Notes under the pieces: model-generated | Seen by the model: only the letters and a program-made list of their open reading frames with translations | What the model was told of the DNA's origin: nothing | The model's database searches: none | Made by a program: the position numbers and the translations under genes | Part shown: positions 1 through 6,293 of the stretch, in pieces | How the letters are laid out: every line of letters begins with the position of its first letter | Numbering within the stretch: position 1 is the stretch's first letter | Source of the DNA: Candidatus Zixiibacteriota bacterium | GTDB taxonomy: Bacteria > Zixibacteria > MSB-5A5 > SM1-73 | NCBI GenBank assembly: GCA_020341875.1 | Contig: CP070839.1 | Coordinates: 723,812 to 730,699 of the forward strand | DNA: 6,888 nt | Reading direction: 5' to 3'

Positions 1-519
1 CATGGCGAAGACAACCGTGGCTATCAGGAGAACGGCACCGAGGTGAGGCTGCTTCATGATCAGCGCCAGGGCTATTATCAGGAGCAGAAAATAGGGCAGG
101 AGCACGAACTTAAGCTCCCTTATCTTCTCCTTCCTTCTGCTTAAGGAAAACGCCATGAAAAAGATCAGCGCATATCTGAAAAGCTCGGAAGGCTGGAAGG
201 TGAGTGGCCCCGCTTTTATCCAACGGCTGGCACCCCTGGTGGCAGGAACAAACAAGACCGCCACCAGAAGGAGGAATGAGCCAAGCAGGAGAAAGGGGGA
301 GAGTCTCTCTAAGTGGTGGTAATCGACTCTGGTTAAGACCAGAATCACCACTAGGGCGGTAATTCCCCACATGGCCTGCTTTTTGACGAAGAAGGTGCTG
401 CTACCGAATTTCTCCAGGGCCAGTATGGCTGAGGCAGAGTAGATCATAACCACCCCGATGGCTACCAGGCCCAGCGCGGTCAAGAACAATAGATAATCGG
501 GTCGCGATCTGTCGATCAT
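1..519 (-). CDS. ftsW: FtsW, septal lipid II polymerase (SEDS family), 5' part only
   Basis: FtsW is the polytopic SEDS glycosyltransferase that polymerises lipid II at the septum together with its class B PBP partner, here the FtsI at the other end of the window. The window encodes residues 1-173 of a protein that is usually about 360-420 residues; the gene runs off the left edge, in frame. Visible: a short cytoplasmic N-terminus, a first membrane segment at about 9-31 ending in the family signature MIYSAS (25-30), further hydrophobic segments at about 51-63, 75-92, 114-126 and 138-172, and the motifs GASRWI (96-101) and FQPSE (108-112). The motif usually written QPDxG reads QPHLG (157-161). 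The ATG at 519-517 follows the murD stop after one base and has AGGAG upstream inside murD, so translational coupling is likely. RodA is the main alternative, but the position after murD favours FtsW. The catalytic Asp of the fourth extracellular loop lies outside the window. Confidence 0.95.
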   Translation of the reverse strand, partial: MIDRSRPDYLLFLTALGLVAIGVVMIYSASAILALEKFGSSTFFVKKQAMWGITALVVILVLTRVDYHHLERLSPFLLLGSFLLLVAVLFVPATRGASRWIKAGPLTFQPSELFRYALIFFMAFSLSRRKEKIRELKFVLLPYFLLLIIALALIMKQPHLGAVLLIATVVFAM

Positions 520-520
520 T

Positions 521-1918
521 TCAATCTTCTCCTGTAGCGTCGATGGGAGAGTCGCCTTTTTCTTCCAAGCTTCTCACGCTCGATTTAAACACCTCGCCCC
601 GGTGCTGGTAATCCGTGAACATGTCAAAGCTGGCACAGCCGGGAGAGAGCAGGACCGTGTCCCCCCCGGAGGCCTTCCCCAGACTCAAAGTGACGGCCTC
701 CTCCAGTGAGTCGGAGTAATGGCTGGGTATCAGATTACCCAGAGCGTTTTTGATCTTTTCTTTGGCCTCACCTATCAGAACAATGGTCTTTACGTTCTCT
801 CTCACCAAATCCCGTAGCCTGGAGAAATCTCCTCCCTTGTCTCTACCGCCGGCAATCAGGATGATTGGTGAGCTAACGCTCTGCAGCGCGTACCACACCG
901 ACTCCACGTTGGTTGCCTTGGAATCATTCACAAAGCTCACACCGGATATGGCTGCCACGTGCTCCAGCCTGTGCTCCACCCCCTTGAAGTCCTTCAGGGC
1001 CTTCCGTATGGATTCGGGCGCGACCTCCAGGATGACACAGATGGCACAGGCGGCCAGGGCATTGGATAAATTGTGCGGCCCTTTGATTCCTATCTCGGAT
1101 GTGTCGATGATCTCCTCTTCTGCTCCCTTCCATCTCGAGAGCAGTTGGCCTTTACGAAGAAAGGTTCCCTGCTCCAATTCGCTTCGGGCACTGAAGAAGA
1201 CCTTCACGCACTCTCCTTGCTTAGCTAACTTTAGACTATTCTCGTCGTCTGAGTTCAGCACCGCAAAATCGTTCTCGGTTTGATTCTCCAGAATGCGCAG
1301 CTTTGCCTCCATGTATGATTCCAAGTCCGGATGACGATCCAGATGATCTGGCGTTATGTTCAAAACCGAGGAGACATAGGGCTTGAACTCCTCGATACGT
1401 TCCAGTTGAAAGCTGGAGAGCTCCAAGACCAGAAGGCCGTCAGGGGAGACCTTCTCCACGACATCCGAAAAAGGGATGCCGATGTTTCCCCCTACCCGGC
1501 ACTCCCTTTGGTCCTGTTTCAGCATCTCTCCCACCAGGGTCACCGTGGTGGTCTTGCCGTTGGACCCGGTGATGCCGATTATCTTTGAATCCGTGAGCCA
1601 GAATGCCACCTCGATCTCGGAGAGGGCCGGAATCCCCAAATCCTGAGCCTGTTTTAATATGGGGATATCCAAGGGGACACCCGGACTCAACACGATGAAA
1701 TCCTTGCCCCGGACGACTTTTGAGGTGTGTCCACCGGTCTCAAAATCGATGCCCAGCGCCTTGAGTTGATTTGTCTGGTCGGAGAACGACTCCTGCGGCT
1801 CTACGTCGGAGACAAAAACCTCCGCCCCGGTTCTTTTCAAGAGCCTGGCACAAGCCAAGCCAGACCTTGCCATTCCCAGAACAGAAATCCTCTTTCCTAT
1901 GATTCTGTCTTTCCTCAT
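521..1918 (-). CDS. murD: MurD, UDP-N-acetylmuramoyl-L-alanine--D-glutamate ligase
   Basis: MurD is the cytoplasmic ATP-dependent ligase that adds D-glutamate to UDP-MurNAc-L-alanine. The 465 residues are close to the usual 440-460. The N-terminal UDP-binding domain opens with a Rossmann-like VLGMARSG (13-20). The central ATPase domain has the P-loop GSNGKTT (118-124), ELSSFQLE (166-173), NITPDHLDRH (187-196) and the AK pair at 205-206, where Lys206 matches the lysine carbamylated in Mur ligases. HNLSNALAA (282-290) and FKGVEHRLE (311-319) lead into the C-terminal domain with NDSKATN (331-337), AGGRDKG (356-362) and LLSPGCASFDMF (423-434). SSFQLE, VEHRLE and DSKATN separate MurD from MurC, MurE and MurF. 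The ATG at 1918-1916 has only a weak upstream GGGAAG; the MRKDR..GKRISVLG start is normal for MurD. It lies 84 bases after mraY with palindrome D in the gap, and one base before ftsW. Confidence 0.98.
   Translation of the reverse strand: MRKDRIIGKRISVLGMARSGLACARLLKRTGAEVFVSDVEPQESFSDQTNQLKALGIDFETGGHTSKVVRGKDFIVLSPGVPLDIPILKQAQDLGIPALSEIEVAFWLTDSKIIGITGSNGKTTTVTLVGEMLKQDQRECRVGGNIGIPFSDVVEKVSPDGLLVLELSSFQLERIEEFKPYVSSVLNITPDHLDRHPDLESYMEAKLRILENQTENDFAVLNSDDENSLKLAKQGECVKVFFSARSELEQGTFLRKGQLLSRWKGAEEEIIDTSEIGIKGPHNLSNALAACAICVILEVAPESIRKALKDFKGVEHRLEHVAAISGVSFVNDSKATNVESVWYALQSVSSPIILIAGGRDKGGDFSRLRDLVRENVKTIVLIGEAKEKIKNALGNLIPSHYSDSLEEAVTLSLGKASGGDTVLLSPGCASFDMFTDYQHRGEVFKSSVRSLEEKGDSPIDATGED
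529..533 (-). promoter_or_regulatory. ftsW ribosome binding site inside murD
   Basis: Minus-strand AGGAG ends 9 bases before the ftsW ATG and lies within the last codons of murD. It supports the 519 start and implies that ribosomes finishing murD are well placed to reinitiate on ftsW. Confidence 0.7.
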
Positions 1919-1935
1919 TTACTCTTCCCAAGATC

Positions 1936-1988
1936 GGTAGCCGCAGGCTTCCCTCGGACCGAGTCCTTCGGGACGAAGTCAGCCTGCG
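1936..1988 (+). repeat. REP-like palindrome D, long-loop copy between mraY and murD
   Basis: Plus-strand GGTAGCCGCAGGCTT begins this element and its far arm is AGCCTGCG. The 8-base arms, 1942-1949 and 1981-1988, pair perfectly. The foot and both arms are identical to copy B, but the 2-base centre of B is replaced by 31 bases (1950-1980). These can form minor hairpins, for example GTCC-TTCG-GGAC at 1963-1974 (a UUCG-type loop on the plus strand) or pairing of CTC/GAG around 1953-1963. The GTAG foot is at 1937-1940. The element takes up most of the 84-base mraY-murD gap and ends 17 bases before the murD ATG. Confidence 0.75.
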
Positions 1989-2002
1989 TCTCCAAACCAA
2001 TC

Positions 2003-3088
2003 TCACCTTATCTTCAAAGTGATCAGGGTGAGAAGTGCCAGGATCGCACCGATTATCCAAAACCGCACCACCACCTGGGGCTCCTTCCATCCGGAGAGCT
2101 CATAATGGTGATGCAGGGGTGCCATCTTGAACACCCTCTTTCCCCAGGCCCGATAGCCGAATACCTGAACGATTACCGAGAGGGCCTCGGCCACAAAGAC
2201 TCCACCCACGATCAAAAGCAGCATCTCCTTTTTTATCAGTATGGATATGGCGCCGAATGCTCCTCCCATGGCCAGAGCCCCGGTATCGCCCATGAATACC
2301 TGAGCCGGATGGGCGTTGAACCACAAGAATCCCAGGGCCTCCCCCACCACGGCCCCGCAGAAGATGGTCAGCTCTCCTGAACCCTCCAGATAGATTATGG
2401 AGAGATACTCGCTGAAATCCACCCGACCGGTCATGTAGCACAAGCCGGCGAAAGCAAAGGCACACAGGCCGATCAGCCCGATGGCCAGACCGTCCAGTCC
2501 ATCGGTCAAGTTCACAGCGTTGGAGGCACCAGTGATCACCAGTATTACCAGCGGGATATAGAACGCTCCGAAATTCACCAGATAGTTCTTGAAGAAAAGG
2601 ATGTCGGAGGCGGTGCCAAAATTCTCCGAAGGTGGGAACACGCGCAGAAGAACTCCCAGCAGCAGGCCCAGAGCCACCTGACCGGCCAGTTTCTTTTTTC
2701 CCACCATCCCCTTGGGCTGGTGGCGAATGGCCTTGAGGTAATCGTCCATGAACCCGATCAGCCCCATCCAGACGGTGACCAGGAGTATCAGCTGGGTGTA
2801 AGCGTTGGTCAGATTAGCCCACAGGAGGGTGGGGATGACCACCGAGAAGAGAACGATTATGCCACCCATGGTGGGAGTTCCCTCCTTGACCTTGTGGGTG
2901 GCTGGACCGTCGTCCCTGATCTTCTCCGCCACCTGTTTCTCCTTGAGCTTCCTGACGACGATTGGCCCCAAAACCAGGCTGATCAGAAGAGCGGTGACGG
3001 TGGCACCCGCGGTCCTAAACGTTATGTACCTGAAAAGATTGAAAAGGATGAAGGTATCGCTTAACGGTAAAAGCAGATGGTAAAACAT
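2003..3088 (-). CDS. mraY: MraY, phospho-N-acetylmuramoyl-pentapeptide-transferase
   Basis: MraY is the integral membrane enzyme that transfers phospho-MurNAc-pentapeptide from UDP to undecaprenyl phosphate, making lipid I on the inner face of the cytoplasmic membrane. The 361 residues match the usual 320-370. The N-terminus MFYHLLLPL, with FRYITFRTAGA at 19-29, is the classic MraY opening and fixes the ATG at 3088-3086, which has AAGGA five bases upstream. Family motifs follow: KEGTPTMGG (68-76), FMDDYLK (113-119) with the paired aspartates, NAVNLTDGLDGLA (190-202), FMGDTGALAMGG (265-276) and PLHHHYE (324-330), whose histidines help form the active site. By eye about ten hydrophobic segments are present, as expected. 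WecA-type transferases are excluded by the HHH motif and the context. It starts 74 bases after the murF stop and is followed by repeat D, then murD. Confidence 0.99.
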   Translation of the reverse strand: MFYHLLLPLSDTFILFNLFRYITFRTAGATVTALLISLVLGPIVVRKLKEKQVAEKIRDDGPATHKVKEGTPTMGGIIVLFSVVIPTLLWANLTNAYTQLILLVTVWMGLIGFMDDYLKAIRHQPKGMVGKKKLAGQVALGLLLGVLLRVFPPSENFGTASDILFFKNYLVNFGAFYIPLVILVITGASNAVNLTDGLDGLAIGLIGLCAFAFAGLCYMTGRVDFSEYLSIIYLEGSGELTIFCGAVVGEALGFLWFNAHPAQVFMGDTGALAMGGAFGAISILIKKEMLLLIVGGVFVAEALSVIVQVFGYRAWGKRVFKMAPLHHHYELSGWKEPQVVVRFWIIGAILALLTLITLKIR

Positions 3089-3134
3089 CCGATTCCTTAC
3101 GCTCTTTTATGAAGCCTAAACCCTGCATCTTGCC

Positions 3135-3167
3135 ACTGACGCCGGGCAGCCGACTCCCGCGTTCAGT
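3135..3167 (-). other. Imperfect hairpin spanning the murF stop codon
   Basis: ACTGACG plus CGGG on the left can pair with CCCG plus CG and TCAGT on the right: about 11 base pairs with one-base bulges at 3142 and 3162 and a 9-base loop (3147-3155). The right arm includes the murF TGA (3165-3163). No T-run follows on the transcribed strand, so it is not a standard intrinsic terminator. It does not share the GTAG foot or arms of the palindromes elsewhere in the window. An RNA stability or processing role is possible but unproven, and it may be chance. Confidence 0.35.
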
Positions 3168-4575
3168 TCTGCCGCGCGTAGTGGGCCTTCAGACTCAAGA
3201 CCACCTCTTCTGTTTTCATCTTTCTGGAACCCTTGACCAAGAGCAGGTCTCCATCTCGCAGGTGCTGCAACAGATAGAGGCTGACCTGCTCGTTGCGGTC
3301 AAAAGTCAAAACTTGATCAGAGCTCATTCCCGCTTCCCTTGCACCCGCTCCGATGAAGCGGGCAAGTGCTCCCACAACGATCAAAAAGTCAACGCCCGAT
3401 TGGGCTACTTTGCTTCCCACCTCCAGGTGAAATTCCGACGCATTCTCTCCCAGTTCCAACATGTCGCCCAAGACGGCGACCTTTCTTCCCGACGTCCTGA
3501 TGCTCTTCAAAGTATCTAAGGCCTTCTCCATTGAGATCGGGTTGGCATTGTAGCTGTCGTTGATCACCCTTATGTTGCCGATTCGAACCAGCTCCATCCT
3601 CAGGTACGAGGGCTCGTATTTCTCCAGACTTTGCTTGATCTTCTGCGGATCCACCTCTTTCAACCTGCCCACTGCGAATGCGGCCAGGGCGTTGTAGACG
3701 TTATGCGTTCCCAGAAGTCTCAGGTTGATGCTCAGATCCTTGTTCACTCGGAAGTTGATATGTCCGTCTCCGTTCAGTCCAATTCTGTCGGCGGCGAAAT
3801 CCGCCTGGCTTTCGATGCCGAAGCTGATTGTCCGCTCATCCTGTTTCTTTTGTCTAATTCTTCTTGCCAGAATGGGATCGTCGGCATTCAGAATAAGGGT
3901 CCCGGGAGGCGACATGTTTTCCGGAAGCTCAAACTTGGCCCGGGCGATTCTTTCCACGCTCCCCATTGATTCCAGATGAGCGGGTCCGATGTTGGTGATA
4001 ACTCCCACATCGGGATTTGCTATCTTGGTCAGAATGCCAATCTCATTTGGGCTGCTCATGCCCAACTCCAGGACCAGAGCCTCGGAACGGGAATTGAGTT
4101 GAAATAAGGTCAGCGGCACCCCAACAAGATTGTTATAGCTCTGCGGTGACTTTTGCACCCGGTAGCGTGAGGAGAGCACCTCCGCTATCATGTCCTTGGT
4201 GGTGGTCTTGCCATTCGTTCCGGTGACCACCACCGTGGGGATGTCAAACTTGCGCTTGTACCATGAGGCCAATTTCCTCAAGGCCTTCTTGGTGTCTTCT
4301 ACCAGGACAACGGCCGCCTTGCTGAGTACCTCCCCAACTGCCGTTTCTCTTTTATCTCCGGCTATAACTGCGGTCTGGGCACCTTTTGCCACGGCCTCTT
4401 GGGTGAACTGGTGACCATCAAATCTGTCTCCAGGGATGGCAACGAAGAGGTTTCCCTGGCTTATGTTTCGGGAATCGATACTGATTCCGGTAATCATCTG
4501 ATCCCCGGCCAGGGGACCGGGCAGAATCTGCCCCTCGACAACCTTCGCCAGTTCATCTAAAGTGATCTGGAACAT
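3163..4575 (-). CDS. murF: MurF, UDP-MurNAc-tripeptide--D-alanyl-D-alanine ligase
   Basis: MurF completes the cytoplasmic peptidoglycan precursor by adding D-Ala-D-Ala to the UDP-MurNAc-tripeptide made by MurE, using ATP. The 470 residues are typical. The N-terminal substrate domain contains ISIDSRNISQGNLFVAIPGD (31-50), close to the MurE/MurF signature. The central domain has the P-loop GTNGKTT (119-125), KSPQSYNNLVGVPLTL (142-157, a MurF hallmark), LELGMSSPNEIG (169-180) and NIGPAHLE (195-202). The C-terminal domain shows NDSYNANP (339-346), VLGDMLELG (368-376) and LVKGSRKMKTE (446-456). SYNN, DSYNANP and KGSR distinguish it from MurE. The ATG at 4575-4573 gives the normal MFQITLDELA start, but only a weak GAG is visible upstream, so initiation may be modest. 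A 168-base repeat-containing gap separates it from murE, unusually long for neighbours in this cluster. Confidence 0.98.
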   Translation of the reverse strand: MFQITLDELAKVVEGQILPGPLAGDQMITGISIDSRNISQGNLFVAIPGDRFDGHQFTQEAVAKGAQTAVIAGDKRETAVGEVLSKAAVVLVEDTKKALRKLASWYKRKFDIPTVVVTGTNGKTTTKDMIAEVLSSRYRVQKSPQSYNNLVGVPLTLFQLNSRSEALVLELGMSSPNEIGILTKIANPDVGVITNIGPAHLESMGSVERIARAKFELPENMSPPGTLILNADDPILARRIRQKKQDERTISFGIESQADFAADRIGLNGDGHINFRVNKDLSINLRLLGTHNVYNALAAFAVGRLKEVDPQKIKQSLEKYEPSYLRMELVRIGNIRVINDSYNANPISMEKALDTLKSIRTSGRKVAVLGDMLELGENASEFHLEVGSKVAQSGVDFLIVVGALARFIGAGAREAGMSSDQVLTFDRNEQVSLYLLQHLRDGDLLLVKGSRKMKTEEVVLSLKAHYARQN

Positions 4576-4635
4576 AAGATCTCAGTCTCAGGCTTTGATC
4601 ACAGGTTTGGTGAAGTCCGTGTCATCTCTGTTCCG

Positions 4636-4659
4636 CGCACCCTGAAGGGTGCGGCTACC
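4636..4659 (-). repeat. REP-like palindrome A
   Basis: On the minus strand this reads GGTAGC then CGCACCC-TTCA-GGGTGCG: a perfect 7-base-pair stem (4636-4642 with 4647-4653) with a four-base loop, and a GTAG foot just 5' of the hairpin (plus-strand CTAC at 4655-4658). It differs from copy B by two compensating pair swaps in the stem and one loop base. It faces copy B across a 9-base spacer (4660-4668). Confidence 0.8.
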
Positions 4660-4668
4660 GCCTCATCT

Positions 4669-4692
4669 GGTAGCCGCAGGCTTTAGCCTGCG
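4669..4692 (+). repeat. REP-like palindrome B
   Basis: Plus strand GGTAGC then CGCAGGC-TTTA-GCCTGCG: a perfect 7-base-pair stem (4675-4681 with 4686-4692), extendable by one T-A pair, with GTAG at 4670-4673. The arms and foot are identical to copy D. The foot GGTAGCC (4669-4675) can also pair with GGCTACC of copy A (4653-4659), so A and B together could fold into a larger compound structure. Confidence 0.8.
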
Positions 4693-4718
4693 CAATTGCC
4701 TCGTGGTCTCCTTTCGAA

Positions 4719-4742
4719 CGCACCCTAAAGGGTGCGGCCGCA
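4719..4742 (-). repeat. REP-like palindrome C, variant foot
   Basis: On the minus strand GGC then CGCACCC-TTTA-GGGTGCG: a perfect 7-base-pair stem (4719-4725 with 4730-4736). From GCCGCACCC onward, 19 of 20 bases match copy A. The four bases where A has GGTA read TGCG instead, so the GTAG foot is missing; the change creates a GCGGCCGC palindrome at 4734-4741. It lies directly after the murE stop with no T-run, so it is not a standard intrinsic terminator. The rest of the murE-murF gap (4576-4635 and 4693-4718) shows no gene or clear promoter. Confidence 0.75.
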
Positions 4743-4743
4743 A

Positions 4744-6264
4744 CTATTTCCCTCCCTCAGACGAATCAACATTTTCAGACGCATTTTCGGCCGACTCTGA
4801 AGAGAGCAACTCCAAAACCGTCTCCTTATCGGAGAAGTGAATCTTCTTGTCCCCGATTGCCTGATAATTCTCGTGTCCTTTTCCGGCCAACACCAGTGTG
4901 TCCCCAGGCCGGGCCGTTTTCAGGGCACGCTGTATGCCCTCTCTTCTGTCTATAATTACCTCAACCTTATTCTTCTCCTCTATCCCCTCCATAATGTGCT
5001 TCACAATCGCTTCCGGATCCTCGCTGCGCGGGTTGTCCTCTGTGAGGATGATGCCGTCGGCGTATCGGGCAGCAACCTTCCCCATCAGGGGTCTTTTTTC
5101 CCGGTCCCGATCGCCGCCGCATCCGAAAAGGAAGAGTAACTGTCCTTTGGTGATCCGGCGCGCGGACTTTAGAAGTCTCTCGAAGGCGTGGGGGGTGTGG
5201 GCGTAATCGATCCAGATATTGAAATCCTGTCCGGCCTGGATTCGCTCCATGCGGCCGACAACTCCGGTGACAGCCTCCAGGCCGGTCTTGATTATCTGGG
5301 GATCTACGTTCAGGGCAAACCCGGCTGCGGCGCTGGCTAAGGCGTTGTAGATGTTTGACTCGCCTATCAGTTTGAAGTCTAACTTCATCTCTCCGGCTGG
5401 AGTCGCCATGGTGATAAGCGTGTTCTCCGGCGTGCAGGTATAGCCGGTGGTGAAGAAATCAGCACTGGGGTCGTTAATGGAGTAGGTCAGGCATTCTCTG
5501 CCGGCCTGTTGACCGAAATATCTCCAGTTGGGATCATCCATGTTGATCACGCCGCTGCCACCTTTAGCTCTCAGTTTCCGGAACAGCAGCCCTTTGGCCT
5601 GCCGGTACGCATCCATGGTCTTGTGAAAATCAAGATGTTCATGATTCAGGTTGGTAAATATGGCCACGTCGAACTCGATCCCATCGACCCGGTGCATGAC
5701 CAGCGCATGTGAGGAGACCTCCATCACCACTGCGGGGATACCCTGTTTCAGCATCTCGGAGAACATCCTCTGCAGCTCAAGCGACTCCGGAGTCGTGTTT
5801 ATGGCCTTGGATTCTTCCTCCCCTATCCAGTAGGCGATGGTCCCGATCAAGCCGACCTGGTTCTTGTTACGTTCCAGAATGGACCTGATCAGATAGGAGA
5901 TGGTGGTTTTTCCGTTGGTTCCGGTTATGCCCACCATCTTCAACTTCTTGGAGGGGCAACCATAGAAACGGCTGGCCAGAAGCGCCAGGGCTTCCCTGGT
6001 ATCGGGGACAATCACCTTGGCTTTGGGCTTATAATTGCCGTTTCTCTGAGCGACCACGGCCACGGCACCGTTTTTGACGGCGGAGTGGACATGCTTGTGG
6101 CCATCTTCTGTGTAACCCTCTATCGCTACGAACAGGTCCCCCGGCTTCACCCGGCGGGAATCACACTCGATCTTTTTTATGGACAGGTCGACGTCGCCCG
6201 AGACCTTTTTGGACGAAAGGACGTTTAAGAGCTCTTTCAGTTTGTGTGTGTTCTTCTTGCCCAT
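4744..6264 (-). CDS. murE: MurE, UDP-MurNAc-L-Ala-D-Glu--meso-diaminopimelate ligase
   Basis: MurE adds the third residue of the stem peptide to UDP-MurNAc-L-Ala-D-Glu in the cytoplasm. The DNPR motif at 410-413 is the signature of meso-diaminopimelate-adding enzymes, as opposed to lysine-adding ones, and so predicts DAP-type peptidoglycan. Other landmarks, counted from the chosen ATG: CDSRRVKPGDLFVAIEG (34-50), P-loop GTNGKTT (115-121), NTTPESLELQ (156-165), MEVSSHAL (181-188), NLNHEHLDFH (205-214), Lys224 as the expected carbamylated lysine, YAHTPHAFE (354-362), GCGGDRDREKRP (382-393) and GKGHENYQ (461-468). The protein is 506 residues, slightly long because of an acidic Ser/Glu-rich tail after about 486. 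I chose the ATG at 6264 because GGTGAGG lies six bases upstream; an in-frame GTG at 6276 would add four residues (MRRL). It starts 29 bases after the ftsI stop. Confidence 0.98.
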   Translation of the reverse strand: MGKKNTHKLKELLNVLSSKKVSGDVDLSIKKIECDSRRVKPGDLFVAIEGYTEDGHKHVHSAVKNGAVAVVAQRNGNYKPKAKVIVPDTREALALLASRFYGCPSKKLKMVGITGTNGKTTISYLIRSILERNKNQVGLIGTIAYWIGEEESKAINTTPESLELQRMFSEMLKQGIPAVVMEVSSHALVMHRVDGIEFDVAIFTNLNHEHLDFHKTMDAYRQAKGLLFRKLRAKGGSGVINMDDPNWRYFGQQAGRECLTYSINDPSADFFTTGYTCTPENTLITMATPAGEMKLDFKLIGESNIYNALASAAAGFALNVDPQIIKTGLEAVTGVVGRMERIQAGQDFNIWIDYAHTPHAFERLLKSARRITKGQLLFLFGCGGDRDREKRPLMGKVAARYADGIILTEDNPRSEDPEAIVKHIMEGIEEKNKVEVIIDRREGIQRALKTARPGDTLVLAGKGHENYQAIGDKKIHFSDKETVLELLSSESAENASENVDSSEGGK

Positions 6265-6270
6265 TAATCG

Positions 6271-6277
6271 CCTCACC
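6271..6277 (-). promoter_or_regulatory. murE ribosome binding site favouring the ATG at 6264
   Basis: Minus-strand GGTGAGG ends six bases before the ATG at 6264 and fits the anti-Shine-Dalgarno well. The alternative GTG start at 6276 overlaps this site and has its own GAGG seven bases upstream, because the 9-mer TGAGGCGAT occurs twice (6280-6288 and 6267-6275). The ATG is preferred on codon type and spacing. Confidence 0.6.
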
Positions 6278-6293
6278 CTATCGCCTCAGAGCG

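Noticed and set aside
110..370. Minus-strand open frame of 86 codons at the left end
   Set aside because: It overlaps ftsW on the same strand in another frame. The ftsW frame carries clear SEDS motifs and this one carries none.
750..1283. Long plus-strand open frame
   Set aside because: It lies wholly antisense to murD, whose protein has all its family motifs. The plus-strand translation is low in recognisable motifs and is a shadow of the real gene.
1727..2380. Plus-strand open frame across the mraY-murD gap
   Set aside because: It is antisense to the ends of murD and mraY and runs through repeat D. The product resembles no known protein.
4636..4742. Palindromes as intrinsic terminators
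   Set aside because: Stems are strong, but no run of T follows on either strand, and termination here would cut murF through ftsW off from the upstream genes.
4649..4840. Plus-strand open frame through the murE-murF gap
   Set aside because: It is built from palindromes A to C plus antisense murE. Its residues simply translate the repeats.
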